64,000 bases of DNA. Source: Pardosa pseudoannulata (Eukaryota > Arthropoda > Arachnida > Araneae > Lycosidae). Each line of letters opens with the position of its first letter. The first letter of the stretch is position 1. A model generated the notes under the pieces. It was not told the origin of the DNA. It searched no databases and saw nothing but the letters and a program-made list of their open reading frames with translations. Location: positions 34,812,564-34,876,563 of the forward strand of contig CM063499.1 of the NCBI GenBank assembly GCA_032207245.1, read 5' to 3'. Positions 33,930 to 46,374 of the stretch are shown in pieces. The position numbers were made by a program, and so were the translations under genes.

Positions 33930-35265
33930 TAGTAAAGCATATAATATGTTTAAAAAAGGATTACCCAAAATATTTAGGAGTTTCACATAAAATAACTTCA
34001 CAGCGGAAACTGTCTTAATATGCACTTTGGTTGTGTACTGAACAACAGAATACAGAGTGCAAAATGAATGTATTAGGAAAAGGAAAGTGTAAGGCACCCT
34101 TTGAAAAAAAATTCAGCATGAACGTTACTTTACACTGTTACACAAAACTACAAAATCAATGCAAAATCAACTACAAATAACTTCACTGCGGAAATAGCCT
34201 TAATATGCACTTTGGTTGTGCACTGAAAAACAGAATACAGAGTCTAAAATGAATGGATTAGGAAAAGGAAAGTGTAAGGCACCCTTTGAAAAAAAATTCA
34301 GCATGAACGTTACTTTACACTGTTACACAAAACTACAAAATCAACGCAAAATCAACTACAAATAACTTCACTGCGGAAATAGCCTTAATATGCACTTTGG
34401 TTGTGCACTGAACAACAGAATACAGAGTGCAAAATGAATGTATTAGGAAAAGGACAGTTTAAGGCACCCTTTGAAAAAAATTCAGCATGAACGTTACTTT
34501 ACACTGTTACACAAAACTACAAAATCAACGCAAAATCAACTACAAATAACTTCACTGCGGAAATAGACTTAATATGCACTTTGGTTGTGCACTGAACAAC
34601 AGAATATAGAGTGCAAAATGAATGTATTAGGAAAAGGAAAGTGTAAGGCACCCTTTGAAAAAAAATTCAGCATGAACGTTACTTTACACTGTTACACAAA
34701 ACTACAAAATCAACGCAAAATCAACTACAAATAACTTCACTGCTGAAATAGCCTTAATATGCACTTTGGTTGTGCACTGAACATCAGAATATAGAGTGCA
34801 AAATGAATGTATTAGGAAAAGGAAAGTGTAAGGCACCCTTTGAAAAAAAATTCAGCATGAACGTTACTTTACACTGTTACACAAAACTACAAAATCAACG
34901 GAAAATCAACTACAAATAACTTCACTGCTGAAATAGCCTTAATATGCACTTTGGTTGTGCATTGAAAAACAGAATACAGAGTGCCAAAATGAATGTATTA
35001 GGAAAATGAAAGTGTAAGGCACACTTTGAAAAAAAATTCAGCATGAACGTTACTTTACACTGTTACATAAAACTACAAAATCAACTACAAATAACTTCAC
35101 TGCGGAAATAGCCTTAATATGCACTTTGGTTGTGCACTGAACAACAGAATACAGAGTGCAAAATGAATGTATTAGGAAAAGGAAAGTGTAAGGCTCTCTT
35201 TGAAAAAAAATTCAACATGAACGTTACTTTACACTGTTACACAAAACTACAAAATCAACGCAGGG
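33930..35265. repeat. Satellite, period about 185 bp, about 7 copies
   Basis: Unit: AACTTCACTGCGGAAATAGC, CTTAATATGCACTTTGGTTG, AACAGAATACAGAGTGC, AAGTGTAAGGCACCCTTTGA, TTCAGCATGAACGTTACTTT, ACACTGTTACACAAAACTAC. Units differ by few substitutions, among the most homogeneous here, so the array is young or recently homogenised. The seventh copy has a short deletion near 35080. The minus frame 33885-34097 is repeat-derived. Confidence 0.93.
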
Positions 35266-35840
35266 AGTAATGATCGGTGGGGAAATATTTATAAAAGAAT
35301 TTGCTCATCTCACTCTCAGAAACGCTGTCATTACTCCAGTCAAGAGACGTTAATTTAAATTTAACCCCGTACCCCGGTAACTTTACATCCCACTTATGCA
35401 CTATAATGATATTTCAACAGTTCTGTTCGCTTGCCTTTTTACCTTTGTGTGTACATTGCAAAATAATAAACAAGCACTGAATCCCTCTGAATGCCAAAAA
35501 GAGGTCCACAAAAAACAAAACAGTAATAACACACTTTTAAAATATTCAAGAATAAGCCAAGAGACTCGTTTGGGCTCTCGAAAATAAAGAAGTGTGCCAA
35601 AAAAGAAACTAAAGGATGCTAAATCCATTGTACTTATGTTTCTCCCGGACGCGTTAAATGTTTATTGGGGGTCAAAGGGGGTCATTAGAGACCAAAGGTT
35701 GAGGATTTCCGCTGAAACATAAAACGATGGTTGCGTAAATGATACTTAGGATTTAGCCGATTGTATCGCGTTTGAATTATAGGAATTAGTTTTGTTGGAT
35801 GTAGAGTTTACAACACTTCCGTAGCGGTAATACGATAGTC
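35266..35840. other. Spacer, nothing recognised
   Basis: Overlapping frames on both strands at 35396-35628 show no known motif. The tract GGGGGTCAAAGGGGGTCATT near 35667 is a short purine-rich duplication. Confidence 0.4.
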
Positions 35841-36545
35841 GAGTAAATGCTACAGACTTTCCCACGATAATGGTATGGCACACTGTAATCCAAATTATAC
35901 TTTTTTATTTTAGGATGAGCATAGCAGCAATTCAGTTGTTACTTTTTAAAATAATAGTGGTTATTAATGGCTCTTAAACCACTGAAAACCACCAGGTAGT
36001 GGAGTAGTCATTACTTGTAATGCAATTCGTTTGTGTATGTTATATGGAAAGGGTAATTTAGTGAATGTATAAAGATAAATCTTACAAAGAGAAATTAGCT
36101 TTTAATTGTTAAATACTTATTTGTAAACTTATTACTTTGGAATATTTATTTATTTTTCAAGGGAAAGCAAAGCAAATGCTACAAACTTTCCCACGATAAT
36201 GGTCTGGGACACTATAATCCAAATTATACCTTTTTTTAAATTTTAGCATGAGAATAAGAAAAATCAGCTGTTATTTTTTAAAATTATAGTGGTTTTAATG
36301 GCTCTTAAACCATTCAAAACTACCAAGTAGTGGAGTAGTTATGACTTGTAACACGATTCGTAGGAGTATGTTACACAGAAAGGATGAATGAAGGTACATC
36401 TTACAAAGAGAAATTAGCTTTTAATTGTTAAATGTTTTTTCTAAGTATATTAATTTGTATACTTATTTACAGTTAAAAGGAAAACCAAGTAAATGCTACG
36501 TACTTATTTATGACAGTGGTCTGGCACACTGTAATCAAAATTATT
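35840..36545. repeat. Direct repeat, period about 330 bp, 2.2 copies
   Basis: The string AATGCTACARACTTTCCCAC with GATAATGGT and CACTGTAATCCAAATTATAC recurs at about 35846, 36175 and (partial, diverged) 36491. Between them TAATGGCTCTTAAACCA and TTACAAAGAGAAATTAGCTT are also shared. Confidence 0.85.
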
Positions 36546-36582
36546 GTTAACGTTGGAGCACCAGACCTATGCAGGATTTTTT

Positions 36583-37575
<993 letters not shown>

Positions 37576-37577
<2 letters not shown>

Positions 37578-38085
37578 AATACAATACAATTGAAGCTGAA
37601 GCTTTATAACTAAATTCATTTATGATTTATTAGTCTCATTGTGTCATTTATTTTTGTTCTTCTGATATTCTTCTAAACGTCAATAACAAATAAGAAAATA
37701 TTTTCACAAAATTTAACCTTTGATAAACGAAGCAATGCTTATATCTTTGCCCATTTTGACACATTTCTCTGCTAATAAACAAATGTTTTACATATTGTCA
37801 GCATGAAAAGTGTTTTTTAAATTTTTTTAATGCACAATTGTTTTGGTATTTTATAGCTAAAACTGTACGTTTTTAATGGTACACAATGTTTTGAATGTAA
37901 TATTGGAAGTAAATAAATAAATTTTCAATTACTTCGGGTTTCAAACAAAAGTGGTTCATCAAAATAAATCTACTAATATTTAAAATTCATGCATTTAAGC
38001 ATTAACTCTAAACTTATTGACTCAATTACTTCAACTTGTTGTTCAATTTTAACGAAATAAAATTCTATGAAGGTAAAGTTAAAAA
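37576..38085. other. AT-rich spacer, nothing recognised
   Basis: It separates the TA tract from the 257-bp satellite. No frame or repeat supported. Confidence 0.5.
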
Positions 38086-38087
38086 AA

Positions 38088-39390
38088 AATTAGGAAACTG
38101 TGTTACCTTCTGTTTCCGATAAGATATGTGTCAAAACTAATTGAAATTTTCTGCTTTCCAAAATTAGCTTTAAGTGATAGACCAATGAAAAGTGATTCCT
38201 GTGGAGATACAATCTTCAATTTAAAGTTTTTGAAAACACTGCTTGTTTTATAGTTGCTTTTGTTCAATATTTTCGCCATTGATAATGTCCTCAATTCTAC
38301 TTTGAGGAAAAAGTAAAGATAAAGTAAAATTTGCAAATCCTTTGGTTTTGGAAACTGTGTTACCTTCTGTTTCCGATAAGATATGTGTCAAAACTAATTG
38401 AAATTTTCTGCTTCCCAAAATTAGCTTTAAGTGATAGACCAATGAGAAGTGCTTCCTGTGGAGACATAATCTTCAATTTAAAGTCTTTGAAAACACTGCT
38501 TGTCTTATAGTTGCTTTTGTTCAATATTTTCAACAACGATAATGTCCTCAATTCTACTTTAAGGAAAAAGTAAAGATAAAGTAAAATTTGCAAATCCTTT
38601 GGTTTAGGAAACTGTGTTACCTTCTGTTTCCGATAAGATATGTGTCAAAACTAATTGAAATATTTTGCTTTCCAAAATTAGCTTTAAGTGATAGATCAAT
38701 AAGAAGTGCTTCCTCTGGAGATACAATCTTCAATTTAAAGTCTTTGAAAACACTGCTTGTCTTATAGTTGCTTTTGTTCAATATTTTCAGCATCGATAAT
38801 GTCCTCAATTCTACTTTGAGGTAAAAGTAAAGATAAAGTAAAATTTGCAAATCCTTTGGTTTTGGAAACTGTGTTACCTTCTGTTTCCGATAAGATATGT
38901 GTCAAAACTAATTGAAATTTTCTGCTTCCCAAAATTAGCTTTAAGTGTAGATCAATGAGAAGTGCTTCCTGTGGAGACATAATCTTCAATTTAAAGTCTT
39001 TGAAAACACTGCTTGTCTTATAGTTGCTTTTGTTCAATATTTTCGGCATCGATAATGTCCTCAATTCTAGTTTGAGGAAAAAGTAAAGATAAAGTAAAAT
39101 TTGCAAATCGTTTGGTTTTGGAAATTGTATTACCTTCTGTTTCCGATAAGATATGTATCAAAACTAATTGAAATATTTTGCTTTCCAAAATTAGCTTTAA
39201 GTGATAGATCTATGAGAAGTGCTTCCTGTGGAGACACAATCTTCAATTTAAAATTTTTGAAAACACTGCTTGTCTTATAGTTGCTTTTGTTCAATATTTT
39301 CAGCAACGATAATGTCCTCAATTCTAGTTTAAAGCAAAAATAAAGATAAAGTAAAATTTGCATATTTTTTAGTTTTGAAAACTGTCTTGT
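38088..39390. repeat. Satellite, period 257 bp, 5 copies
   Basis: Unit: GGAAACTGTGTTACCTTCTG, TTTCCGATAAGATATGTGTC, CAAAATTAGCTTTAAGTG, CTTGTCTTATAGTTGCTTTT, GATAATGTCCTCAATTCTA. Repeat starts lie near 38094, 38351, 38608, 38866 and 39120. Each unit holds the same 77-codon minus-strand frame (38103-38336, 38360-38593, 38617-38850 and so on). Because 257 is not a multiple of three, the frames do not join across units; I read them as a by-product of sequence identity. Confidence 0.93.
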
Positions 39391-39870
39391 ACATGGAATT
39401 GTATGGGCTAGCATAGCGTAGGAAAATCCTTTGGTAACCAACACACAATTAAATTGACTTTTACCTGTATAAATTTGTTTTGAATATCCCACTTTAGTCC
39501 TCTGTTTGACCTTTATAAAGCAGCTAGAAGATTTGGGTTCACTTGATGGTTTCTCAGTGAAACTGTTTCGCTGATTAGTCTATGCTAATATACCTTTTCC
39601 ACATGTAAACACAAAATTCTTGACAGAAAGTTTAAGCTGTACCAGAGATATACAAATACATTTTTCTTCTAATCTAAATATGCTAGAAACTAAAAACTGA
39701 ACACGTCTGTATCTGCTTAGTATAAGAGTGCACTCTTGCAAGCTGGGTCGCAGGGTGTCTCCTACCTGCTTCAGTTCGCTTCAGGGAGTCTTTTCAGCTG
39801 CTCGTCAATGCACCAGTGCTCGTCTTTTGTTCCTACTAGATTAACGCCCAAAATCAGCTTTTTAGGGGAG
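39391..39870. other. Spacer, nothing recognised
   Basis: An 84-codon frame at 39736-39990 starts in this spacer and runs into the next satellite. It has no known motif and I do not call it a gene. Confidence 0.4.
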
Positions 39871-41287
39871 ACCTTCAATAGCAAAGATTATAATCGCTTT
39901 TTTTCCTGCTGTAGAGGGTCTTTTGAAACGTACTTCACGATGACGAAAACTTTACATGACAGTATGGTGTGTCACTTTAACCTAAAGTAACACAACCATA
40001 CATTTGATTTATTTATTTTCATTTCCTACTTAAAAGGACATATGACTCTCTAAAGTGTAAGGCAGTGAAAGAAATTACATCAAGTTTAATATTTTAATCT
40101 CCTGATGTAGTTCATCTAATACTTTACTGATTTTTCATTTTATAAGTCTTAGTTTTATCTTAGTACGGAAAGTTTTAATGACATATAGTAAAAGGAAAAT
40201 TTTTCTGCAGTTAGTCAAAACAGATATAGATTTTCAGTGAAAATATCTGTTCAACGAATTGGACATTTTCAATAGCGAAGATTATAATCGCTTTTTACCA
40301 GCTGTAGAGGGTCTTTCAAAACGTACTTCACGATGACGAAAACTTCACATGGCAGTATGGTGTGTTACACAACCATACATTTTGTATATTCATTTCCATT
40401 TCCTACTTAAAATGACACAAAGCTCTCTTGACGTCTAAGGCAGTGAAAGAAATTACATCAAGTGTAACATTTTATATCTGCTGATGTAGTTCATCTAATA
40501 CTTTACTATTTTTTCATTTTATAAGTGTTAGTTTTATCTTAATACGGCAAGATTTTAATGACACATAGTAAAAAGAAAATTTTTGTACAGTTAGTCAAAG
40601 CAAATATTGTTTTTCAGGGAAAATATCTATCCAGAGAAAGGAACACGTTCAATGGCGAAAATTGTAATCGCTTTGTTCCTGCTGTAGAGGGTCTTTTGAA
40701 ACGTACTTCACGATGACGAAAACTTCACATGACAGTATGGTGTGTTACTTTAACCTAAAGTAACACCATACATTTGATTTATTCATTTTCATTTCCTACT
40801 TAAAAGGACACAGGACTCTCTTGACTTGTCAGGCAGTGAAATAAATTGCATCAAGTTTAACAATTTTTTCCCCTGTTGTAATTCATCTAACAGTTAACAG
40901 TTTTTGCATTTTATAAGTCTTTGTTTTATCTTAATGGGGAAAGATTTTAATGACACATAGTAAAAGAAAATTTTTGTATAGTTAGTCAAAACAAATATTG
41001 TTTTTCAGGGAAAATATCTATTCAGCGAAGGGAACACGTTCAATAGCGAGGATTATAATCGCTTTTTTCCTGCTGTAGAGGGTCTTTTGAAACGTACTTC
41101 ACGATGATGAAAACTTCACATGACAATTTATTCATTTCTGTTTCGTACTTAAAAGGACACAGGACTCTTTTGACATGTCAGGCAGTGAGATAAATTGCAT
41201 CAAGTTTAACGTTTTATTTTCCGTGATATAATTCATCTATTAGTTTACAGTTTTTGCTCTTTATAAGTCTTAATGGGGAAAGATTTT

Positions 41288-41466
41288 AGGTTTGGTTTGG
41301 TTTGGAGTGCTACGGTCTACGTTTTGCAACACGATGGCTAATGAGACCTGGACTTACAGCTTAAAGCCGATTCCGAACGGCTGCGAACATCTATGCCTCT
41401 GTGGGATTCGAACCCACGAACTCCGGTACCGATGGCCAGCACCCTAACCAATCGGCCATCGTTCGG
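41288..41466 (-). mobile_element. tRNA-derived SINE inserted in satellite
   Basis: Minus strand: CGATGGCCGATTGGTTAGGG (A box), GTGGGTTCGAATCCCAC (B box), body GGTCTCATTAGCC, tail CCAAACCAAACCAAACCT. The satellite sequence GGGAAAGATTTT occurs directly on both sides (41277-41288 and about 41469-41480), a clear 12-bp target duplication. The A/B boxes would recruit RNA polymerase III. Confidence 0.92.
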
Positions 41467-41836
41467 CAGGGAAAGATTTTAATAACATATAGTAAAAGGA
41501 AAATTTTTCTACAGTTAGAAGTGAAAATATTTATCCAACGAAGGGAACACCTACAATACCGAAGATTATAATCGCTTTTTTCCTGCTGTAGAGATTCTTT
41601 TGAAACGTACTTCACGATGACGAAAACTTTACATGACAGTATGGTGTGTCACTTTAACCTAAAGTAACACAACCATACATTTGATTTATTCACTTCCATT
41701 TTCTACTTAAAATGACATATGGCTCTCTAAACTGTAAGGCAGTGAAATAAATTGCATCAAGTTTAACATTTTATTTCTTCTGATGTAATTCATCTAATAG
41801 TTTACAGTTTTTTCATAAGTCTTTGTTTTATCTTAA

Positions 41837-42454
41837 CACTTTGTGTGAAGGCAATGTATTTTTACATTTTTTGCAGTCTGTCACTGGAGCTAAAAATACA
41901 TATTTAGTAGAATTGTGGTGGATACCCGCTAACCACCACAAATCTACTAAAAACGCATAATTATATGTATGTGTGACATTATATGCGTGTTGTTTGCTTT
42001 GCTATGCAACACTTTGCATTTTTTCCTTACACAAGTTATGATTGTCGAGTTACTCGGTCTTTTGTTACGTTATTTCGTCCTCAATCGAATTCCTAGCTCC
42101 AGAACGTACAAGTCGTGTTTTGTCAATTTGAAACTTAGTTTTTTATTGTTGAATACAAAATTGATAAAATGAGCCATTATGACAAAGATAGTGATGAAGA
42201 AATATGCATTGACAGATTATAGGACTTTAATTTTAAAAATCGTTTATTTTTGTGATTTCGCAAAAATATTATTTTCTTTTGTTAATAATCATGTAGTATA
42301 TATTAAAGTGTAAAATAAAATAAGTCTCTTTCATAAAAACAAAGAAGTTTCCATTTACTCCGATTTTTTTGAATAACTAAACTTTCGCGCGATTCACGAA
42401 AAAACGTCCGCTTCAAGCGTAAGTTGGCAGTGAAGTATACACGCATGCCAAATG
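41837..42454 (+). mobile_element. piggyBac-like deletion derivative in satellite DNA
   Basis: TTAA lies on both sides (41833-41836 and 42455-42458), and the interrupted satellite phrase TTTTATCTTAATGGGG is restored if the insert is removed. Ends are CACTTTGTGTGAAGG and, reverse-complemented, CATTTGGCATGCGTG. Subterminal DNA holds a hairpin (41903-41951). The interior has an ATG at 42170 reading MSHYDKDSDEEICIDRL then TAG. This acidic start resembles piggyBac transposase N-termini, so it looks like an autonomous element reduced to 618 bp. It could be mobilised only if a matching transposase exists elsewhere. Confidence 0.85.
41903..41951. repeat. Hairpin inside the piggyBac-like element
   Basis: TTTAGTAGAATTGTGGTGG pairs with CCACCACAAATCTACTAAA, a 19-bp stem with one mismatch and an 11-base loop. 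Subterminal inverted repeats are common in piggyBac elements, usually as transposase contacts. Confidence 0.85.
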
Positions 42455-43077
42455 TTAATGGGGTAAGTTTTTAATGACATACAATAAAAGGTAAATTTTT
42501 GCACAGTTAGTCAAAACAACTATTGTTTTTCAGTGAAAATATCTGTCGAATCTTCTAAGATGTTTTCGCTGTCCCCTTCGAAGATAGTTTCACTTTGAAA
42601 ATATTTTCAAATGGGTCACCTTCAATAGCGAACATTAAAATCCCTTTTTTCCTTCTGTAGAGGGTCTTTTGAAACGTACTTCACGATGATGAAAACTTCA
42701 CATGACAATATGGTGTGTTACTTCAACCTGAAGTAACACACCATACATTTGGTTTATTCATTTACATTTACTACTTAAAAGAGCACAGGACTCTCTTAAC
42801 GTGTAAGACGGTGAAAGAAATTACATCAAGTTTAACATTTTATATCTCCTGATGTAATTCATCTAATACTTTACTATTTTTTCATTTTATAAGTCTTAGT
42901 TTTATCTTAATACGGAAAGTTTTTAATGACATATAGTAAAAGGAAATATTTTCTACAGTTAGTCAAATTAAATACTGTTTTTCAGTGAAAATATCTATCC
43001 AACGAATTGGATACCTTCAATATCTACTCATTAAACATTTTGTCTATTATAATTGAGTACTTCTTCTACCTTTCACT

Positions 43078-43330
43078 TTAAATAACTGGATTTTTAGGGG
43101 GGTGTTGAAAGTATTTCGGCTCCATAGGGGGCGTTTGACACATTTCAGCTCCTGAAGAGGGACGGTAGCTTAAAAAAGCTTGAACAAAATATATAAGAAC
43201 CAAACCAAATATGAGAGCTCTGTTAACTTCATCGTATCGGTAAAATACAGATAGATAACAGATAACACTCATTTCAGGGAAACCAAAAAAGTTTACAACT
43301 GCCGAAGTCAAGGTGCGTGGAGAGAAAATA
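43078..43330 (-). repeat. Block shared with 44623-44885, containing a small open frame
   Basis: This ~250-bp block (GTATTTCGGCTCCATAGGGG, TTGACACATTTCAGCTCCTG, AACCAAACCAAATATG) is present in two of the satellite units. On the minus strand it encodes a 77-codon frame, and the other copy an 81-codon one. The proteins share MTSAVVN, YRY, a hydrophobic stretch FGLVLIY and EMCQTPPMEPKYFQHPP. Most differences alter residues, so there is no sign of constraint. I recognise no family. Confidence 0.6.
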
Positions 43331-43931
43331 CTTCAAGTTTAACATTTTATTTCTGCTGATGTAATTCATCTAATATTTTACTGTTTATTTATTTTATAAG
43401 TCTTAGTTTTATCTTAATACGTAAAGTTTTTAAGGACATATAGTAAAAGGAAAATTTTTGTACAGTTACTGAAAACAAATATTGCTTTTCAATGAAAATA
43501 TCTATCCAGCGGAGTAGACAAGTTCAATAGCGAACATTATAATCCCTTTATTCCTGCTGTAGAACGTCTTTTGAAACGTACTTCATGTTGACGAAAACTT
43601 CACATGACAATATGGTGTGTTGCATCAACCTAAAGTAACACACCATACATTTGATTTATTCATTTCCATTTCCTACTTAAAATGGCACAGAACTCTCTTA
43701 AAGTATATGAAAGTGAAAGGAATTACATCAAGTTTAATATTTTACATCTCCGGATGTATTTCACATAATACTTTACTGTTTTTCATTTTATAAGTTTTAG
43801 TTTTATATTAATATTGAAAGTTTTTAATGACATATAGTAAAAGAAAAACTTTTCTGCAGTTAGTCAAAACAAATATTGTTTTTCAATGAAAATATCTATC
43901 GAATCTTCGAAGATATTTTCGCTGTCTGGTT

Positions 43932-44110
43932 TAGTTTAGTTTAGTTTGGAGCTCTACGGTTTACTTTTTGCAACACGAGAGCTAATGAGACCGGGACCTA
44001 CAGCTTAAAGCATATTCCGAACAGCTACGAACATCCATGCCATAGTAGAATTCGAACCCACTAACTCCGGTACCGCATTACAGCACCCTAACCAATCGGA
44101 CATCGTTTGA
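43932..44110 (-). mobile_element. tRNA-derived SINE inserted in satellite
   Basis: Minus strand A box CGATTGGTTAGGGTGCTG, B box GGGTTCGAATTC, body and tail CCAAACTAAACTAAACTAAA. Target duplications are TATTTTCGCTGTC on the left and TATTTTTGCTGTC on the right. The B box carries a C-to-T change that would weaken transcription. Confidence 0.9.
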
Positions 44111-44622
44111 CTATATTTTTGCTGTCTCCTTCGAAGATAGTTTCACTTCAAAAGTATGTTCAAAGGGGCACCTTCATAAGCAAACATTATAATCCCTTTA
44201 TCCCTGCTGTAGAGGGTCTTTTGAAACGTACTTCACGATGACGAAAACTTCACATGACAATATGGTGTGTTACTTTAACCTAAAGTAACACAATCATACA
44301 TTTGATTTATTCATTTCCATTTCCTTCTTAAAAGGACACAGGACTCGATAAAGTGTAATGCAGTGAAAGAAATTACATAAAGTGTAACATTTTATATATC
44401 CTGATGTAATTCATCTAAATTTTACTGTTTTTTTCATTTTACATGTCTGAGTTTTATCTTAATGGGGAAAGTTTTTAATGACATATAGTAAAAGGAAATA
44501 TTTTCTACAGTTAGTCAAAATAAATACTGTTTTCCAGTGAAAATATCTATCTAACGAATTGGATACCTTCAATATCTACTCATTAAACATTTTGCCTCTT
44601 ATAATTGAGTACTTCTTCTACC

Positions 44623-44885
44623 TTACACTTTAAATAACTGGATTTTTACAAAAGGAGGATGTTGAAAGTATTTCGGCTCCATAGGGGGCGTTTGACACAT
44701 TTCAGCTCCTGTAGGGGGACGGTAGCTTAAAAAAGCTTGAACCAAATATATAAGAACCAAACCAAATATGTGAGCTCTGTTAAATTCATTGTATCGGTAA
44801 AATACGTATAGATAAATGATAACAATCACTCCAGGACAACCAAAAACATTTACAACTGCTGAAGTCACAGTGCGAAGAGAGATTC
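44623..44885 (-). repeat. Second copy of the 43078-43330 block
   Basis: Same order of landmarks as the first copy. The insertion of ACAAAAGGAG near 44648 changes the C-terminus of the 81-codon frame. It marks the end of the satellite; DNA beyond 44886 is not related. Confidence 0.6.
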
Positions 44886-45396
44886 ACATCTAAAATCAGC
44901 AAAAGTATTAAAATATTTTACAAAGAATAATATTACAGAAGACAAAATGTCTATAGGCAAACAATATCTTACGAAATACAAAAAAACAATTACAAATTAC
45001 AAATTTTAAAGATACAATATTTTTACCTGTTCTAAGTGAAATGAGTTTCAATAGTAAAATTAATTTTTTGGTCAATTATTAAAGAAAACACTTATTAAGT
45101 AACCTACAGTTATTTACAGTCGGTAAAATACAGACGTGATTCAATGTAATTTGTTTCATTGTGTGAATACATGGTCACCCTATAAAATGCATAATGCAAA
45201 TAAATAAACACTTGTAATAACAAATTTCACGAAATAAATCATTTTTACAAAGTGGTAAAATTTAGTATGGCATGCAACCAAGTGGTACGTGAACCAAGTC
45301 AGGTTATGGGTTCAAATCCTACTTAAAGCTCAGTTGTCATTTCTGTTGTCTTTTCATAGGGAGAAATGTCTATCATCTACATGGTGCTCCTATAAC
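44886..45396. other. AT-rich spacer with a tRNA-like segment
   Basis: Around 45268-45325 there is an A-box-like CAACCAAGTGGTACG and, 30 bp on, a perfect B box GGTTCAAATCC (45309-45319). The arms do not fold into a convincing cloverleaf. It could be the head of another SINE family or a tRNA pseudogene; I do not call a tRNA gene. Confidence 0.35.
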
Positions 45397-45582
45397 AAAA
45401 TCACCGAACGATGGCCGATTGGTTAGGGTGCTAGCCTTCGGTACCGGAGTTCGTGAGTTCGAATGCCACTGTGGCATGGATGTTCGTAGCCGTTCGGAAT
45501 CGGTTTTAAGCTGTAGGTCCCGGTCTCATTAGCCCTCGTGTTGCAAAAATTTGCCCGTAGCACTCCAAATTAACCTATAACA
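45397..45582 (+). mobile_element. tRNA-derived SINE, most complete copy
   Basis: The plus-strand order is CGAACGATGGCCGATTGGTT (A box TGGCCGATTGG), GAGTTCGAATGCC (B box), CATGGATGTTCGTAGCCG, GGTCCCGGTCTCATTAGCCC, TGTTGCAAAA, GTAGCACTCCAAATTAACC. The direct duplication CCTATAACAAAATC (14 bp) flanks it on both sides. Length about 170 bp. SINEs of this type are transcribed by RNA polymerase III from A and B boxes and copied by LINE machinery. Six more copies occur in this window (five in minus orientation, one fragment in plus). Confidence 0.93.
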
Positions 45583-46370
45583 AAATCGTCAACAAACTTG
45601 TGCATTGTATTGAGGAGTGTTATATAAAGGTATATAGTTTTATATAATATTTATAGTTATATATATATTATATATAAGGGAATATGTTAAATAAAGGTAA
45701 GTGCTTTTTCATTTGAAAAGATAATAATTGAATGAGATGAAAATATCAAACTTTCAGCAAAGTTTTACGCCAGCTGAAAGCCATTGTTACCTTGCTATTT
45801 TTCCTTTCGTTAAAAACAAAAGGAAATTTAATTAGTATAAGCACTTCCTGTGATGTGGTTCGACACAGTTTTAACTTTTCATTTGCGTCCTTCTAGAATT
45901 TCAAATTAGTTATCCATGAAATATCACGGCCTAAAAAATGCAGTCCGATTTGTAAAAGCTTTCCAAGAACACCATCTGGATATGCTTCACTATTTAGCAC
46001 ATAGGCCTGCATGAATACGGTAAAACTGTCAGGTCAAAACCATTCATCAAATAGAGAAGAGGCGAAAACAAAACTCTCCGGTAATTATGACTTCTGGCAA
46101 GAGATGATACAAAATGGAGAGGGGGGGGGGTTCAAGGCGATGCACTGAAACCCCGTGACCAGAGTGACCCCGGTCAGCGAAGCTTCGTGGTACCCTGAGG
46201 TCAAGGAAATGGAAATAATCGGGTGCCTTACTTTATTACGCATCCCCGGAAGAATCTGGAGAAAAATAACTTCGAAGCAAGCAATTTTTGGAGGATATCA
46301 AAATCAGATGGGAAATGCCAAATACACCCACTCGTTCGATTGGGAAGCCAAGTACGAATTTTAAAACATA
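45583..46370. other. Spacer with a GC-richer patch, nothing recognised
   Basis: The part 46080-46360 is richer in G and C (G10 run near 46121) and holds a 69-codon frame at 46155-46364 with no known motif. A short TA run lies near 45655-45675. Confidence 0.35.
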
Positions 46371-46374
46371 TAAT

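Larger units (their letters stand above)
39870..44880. repeat. Satellite, basic period about 370-400 bp, about 8 copies, with higher-order structure
   Basis: The marker GTAGAGGGTCTTTTGAAACG followed by TACTTCACGATGACGAAAAC occurs at 39911, 40314, 40684, 41075, 41588, 42657, 43559 and 44209. Other landmarks are CCATACATTTGATTTATTCA and AATGACATATAGTAAAAGGA. Two SINEs (41288, 43932) and a piggyBac-like deletion element (41837) are inserted and explain the longer spacings. The two segments around 43078-43330 and 44623-44885 share an extra ~250-bp block, so units 42.5-43.3 kb and 43.9-44.9 kb form a higher-order duplication. Confidence 0.92.

Noticed and set aside
33930..35265. CRISPR-like array of repeats with spacers
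   Set aside because: The ~185-bp units are joined head to tail without unique spacers, and the DNA is eukaryotic.
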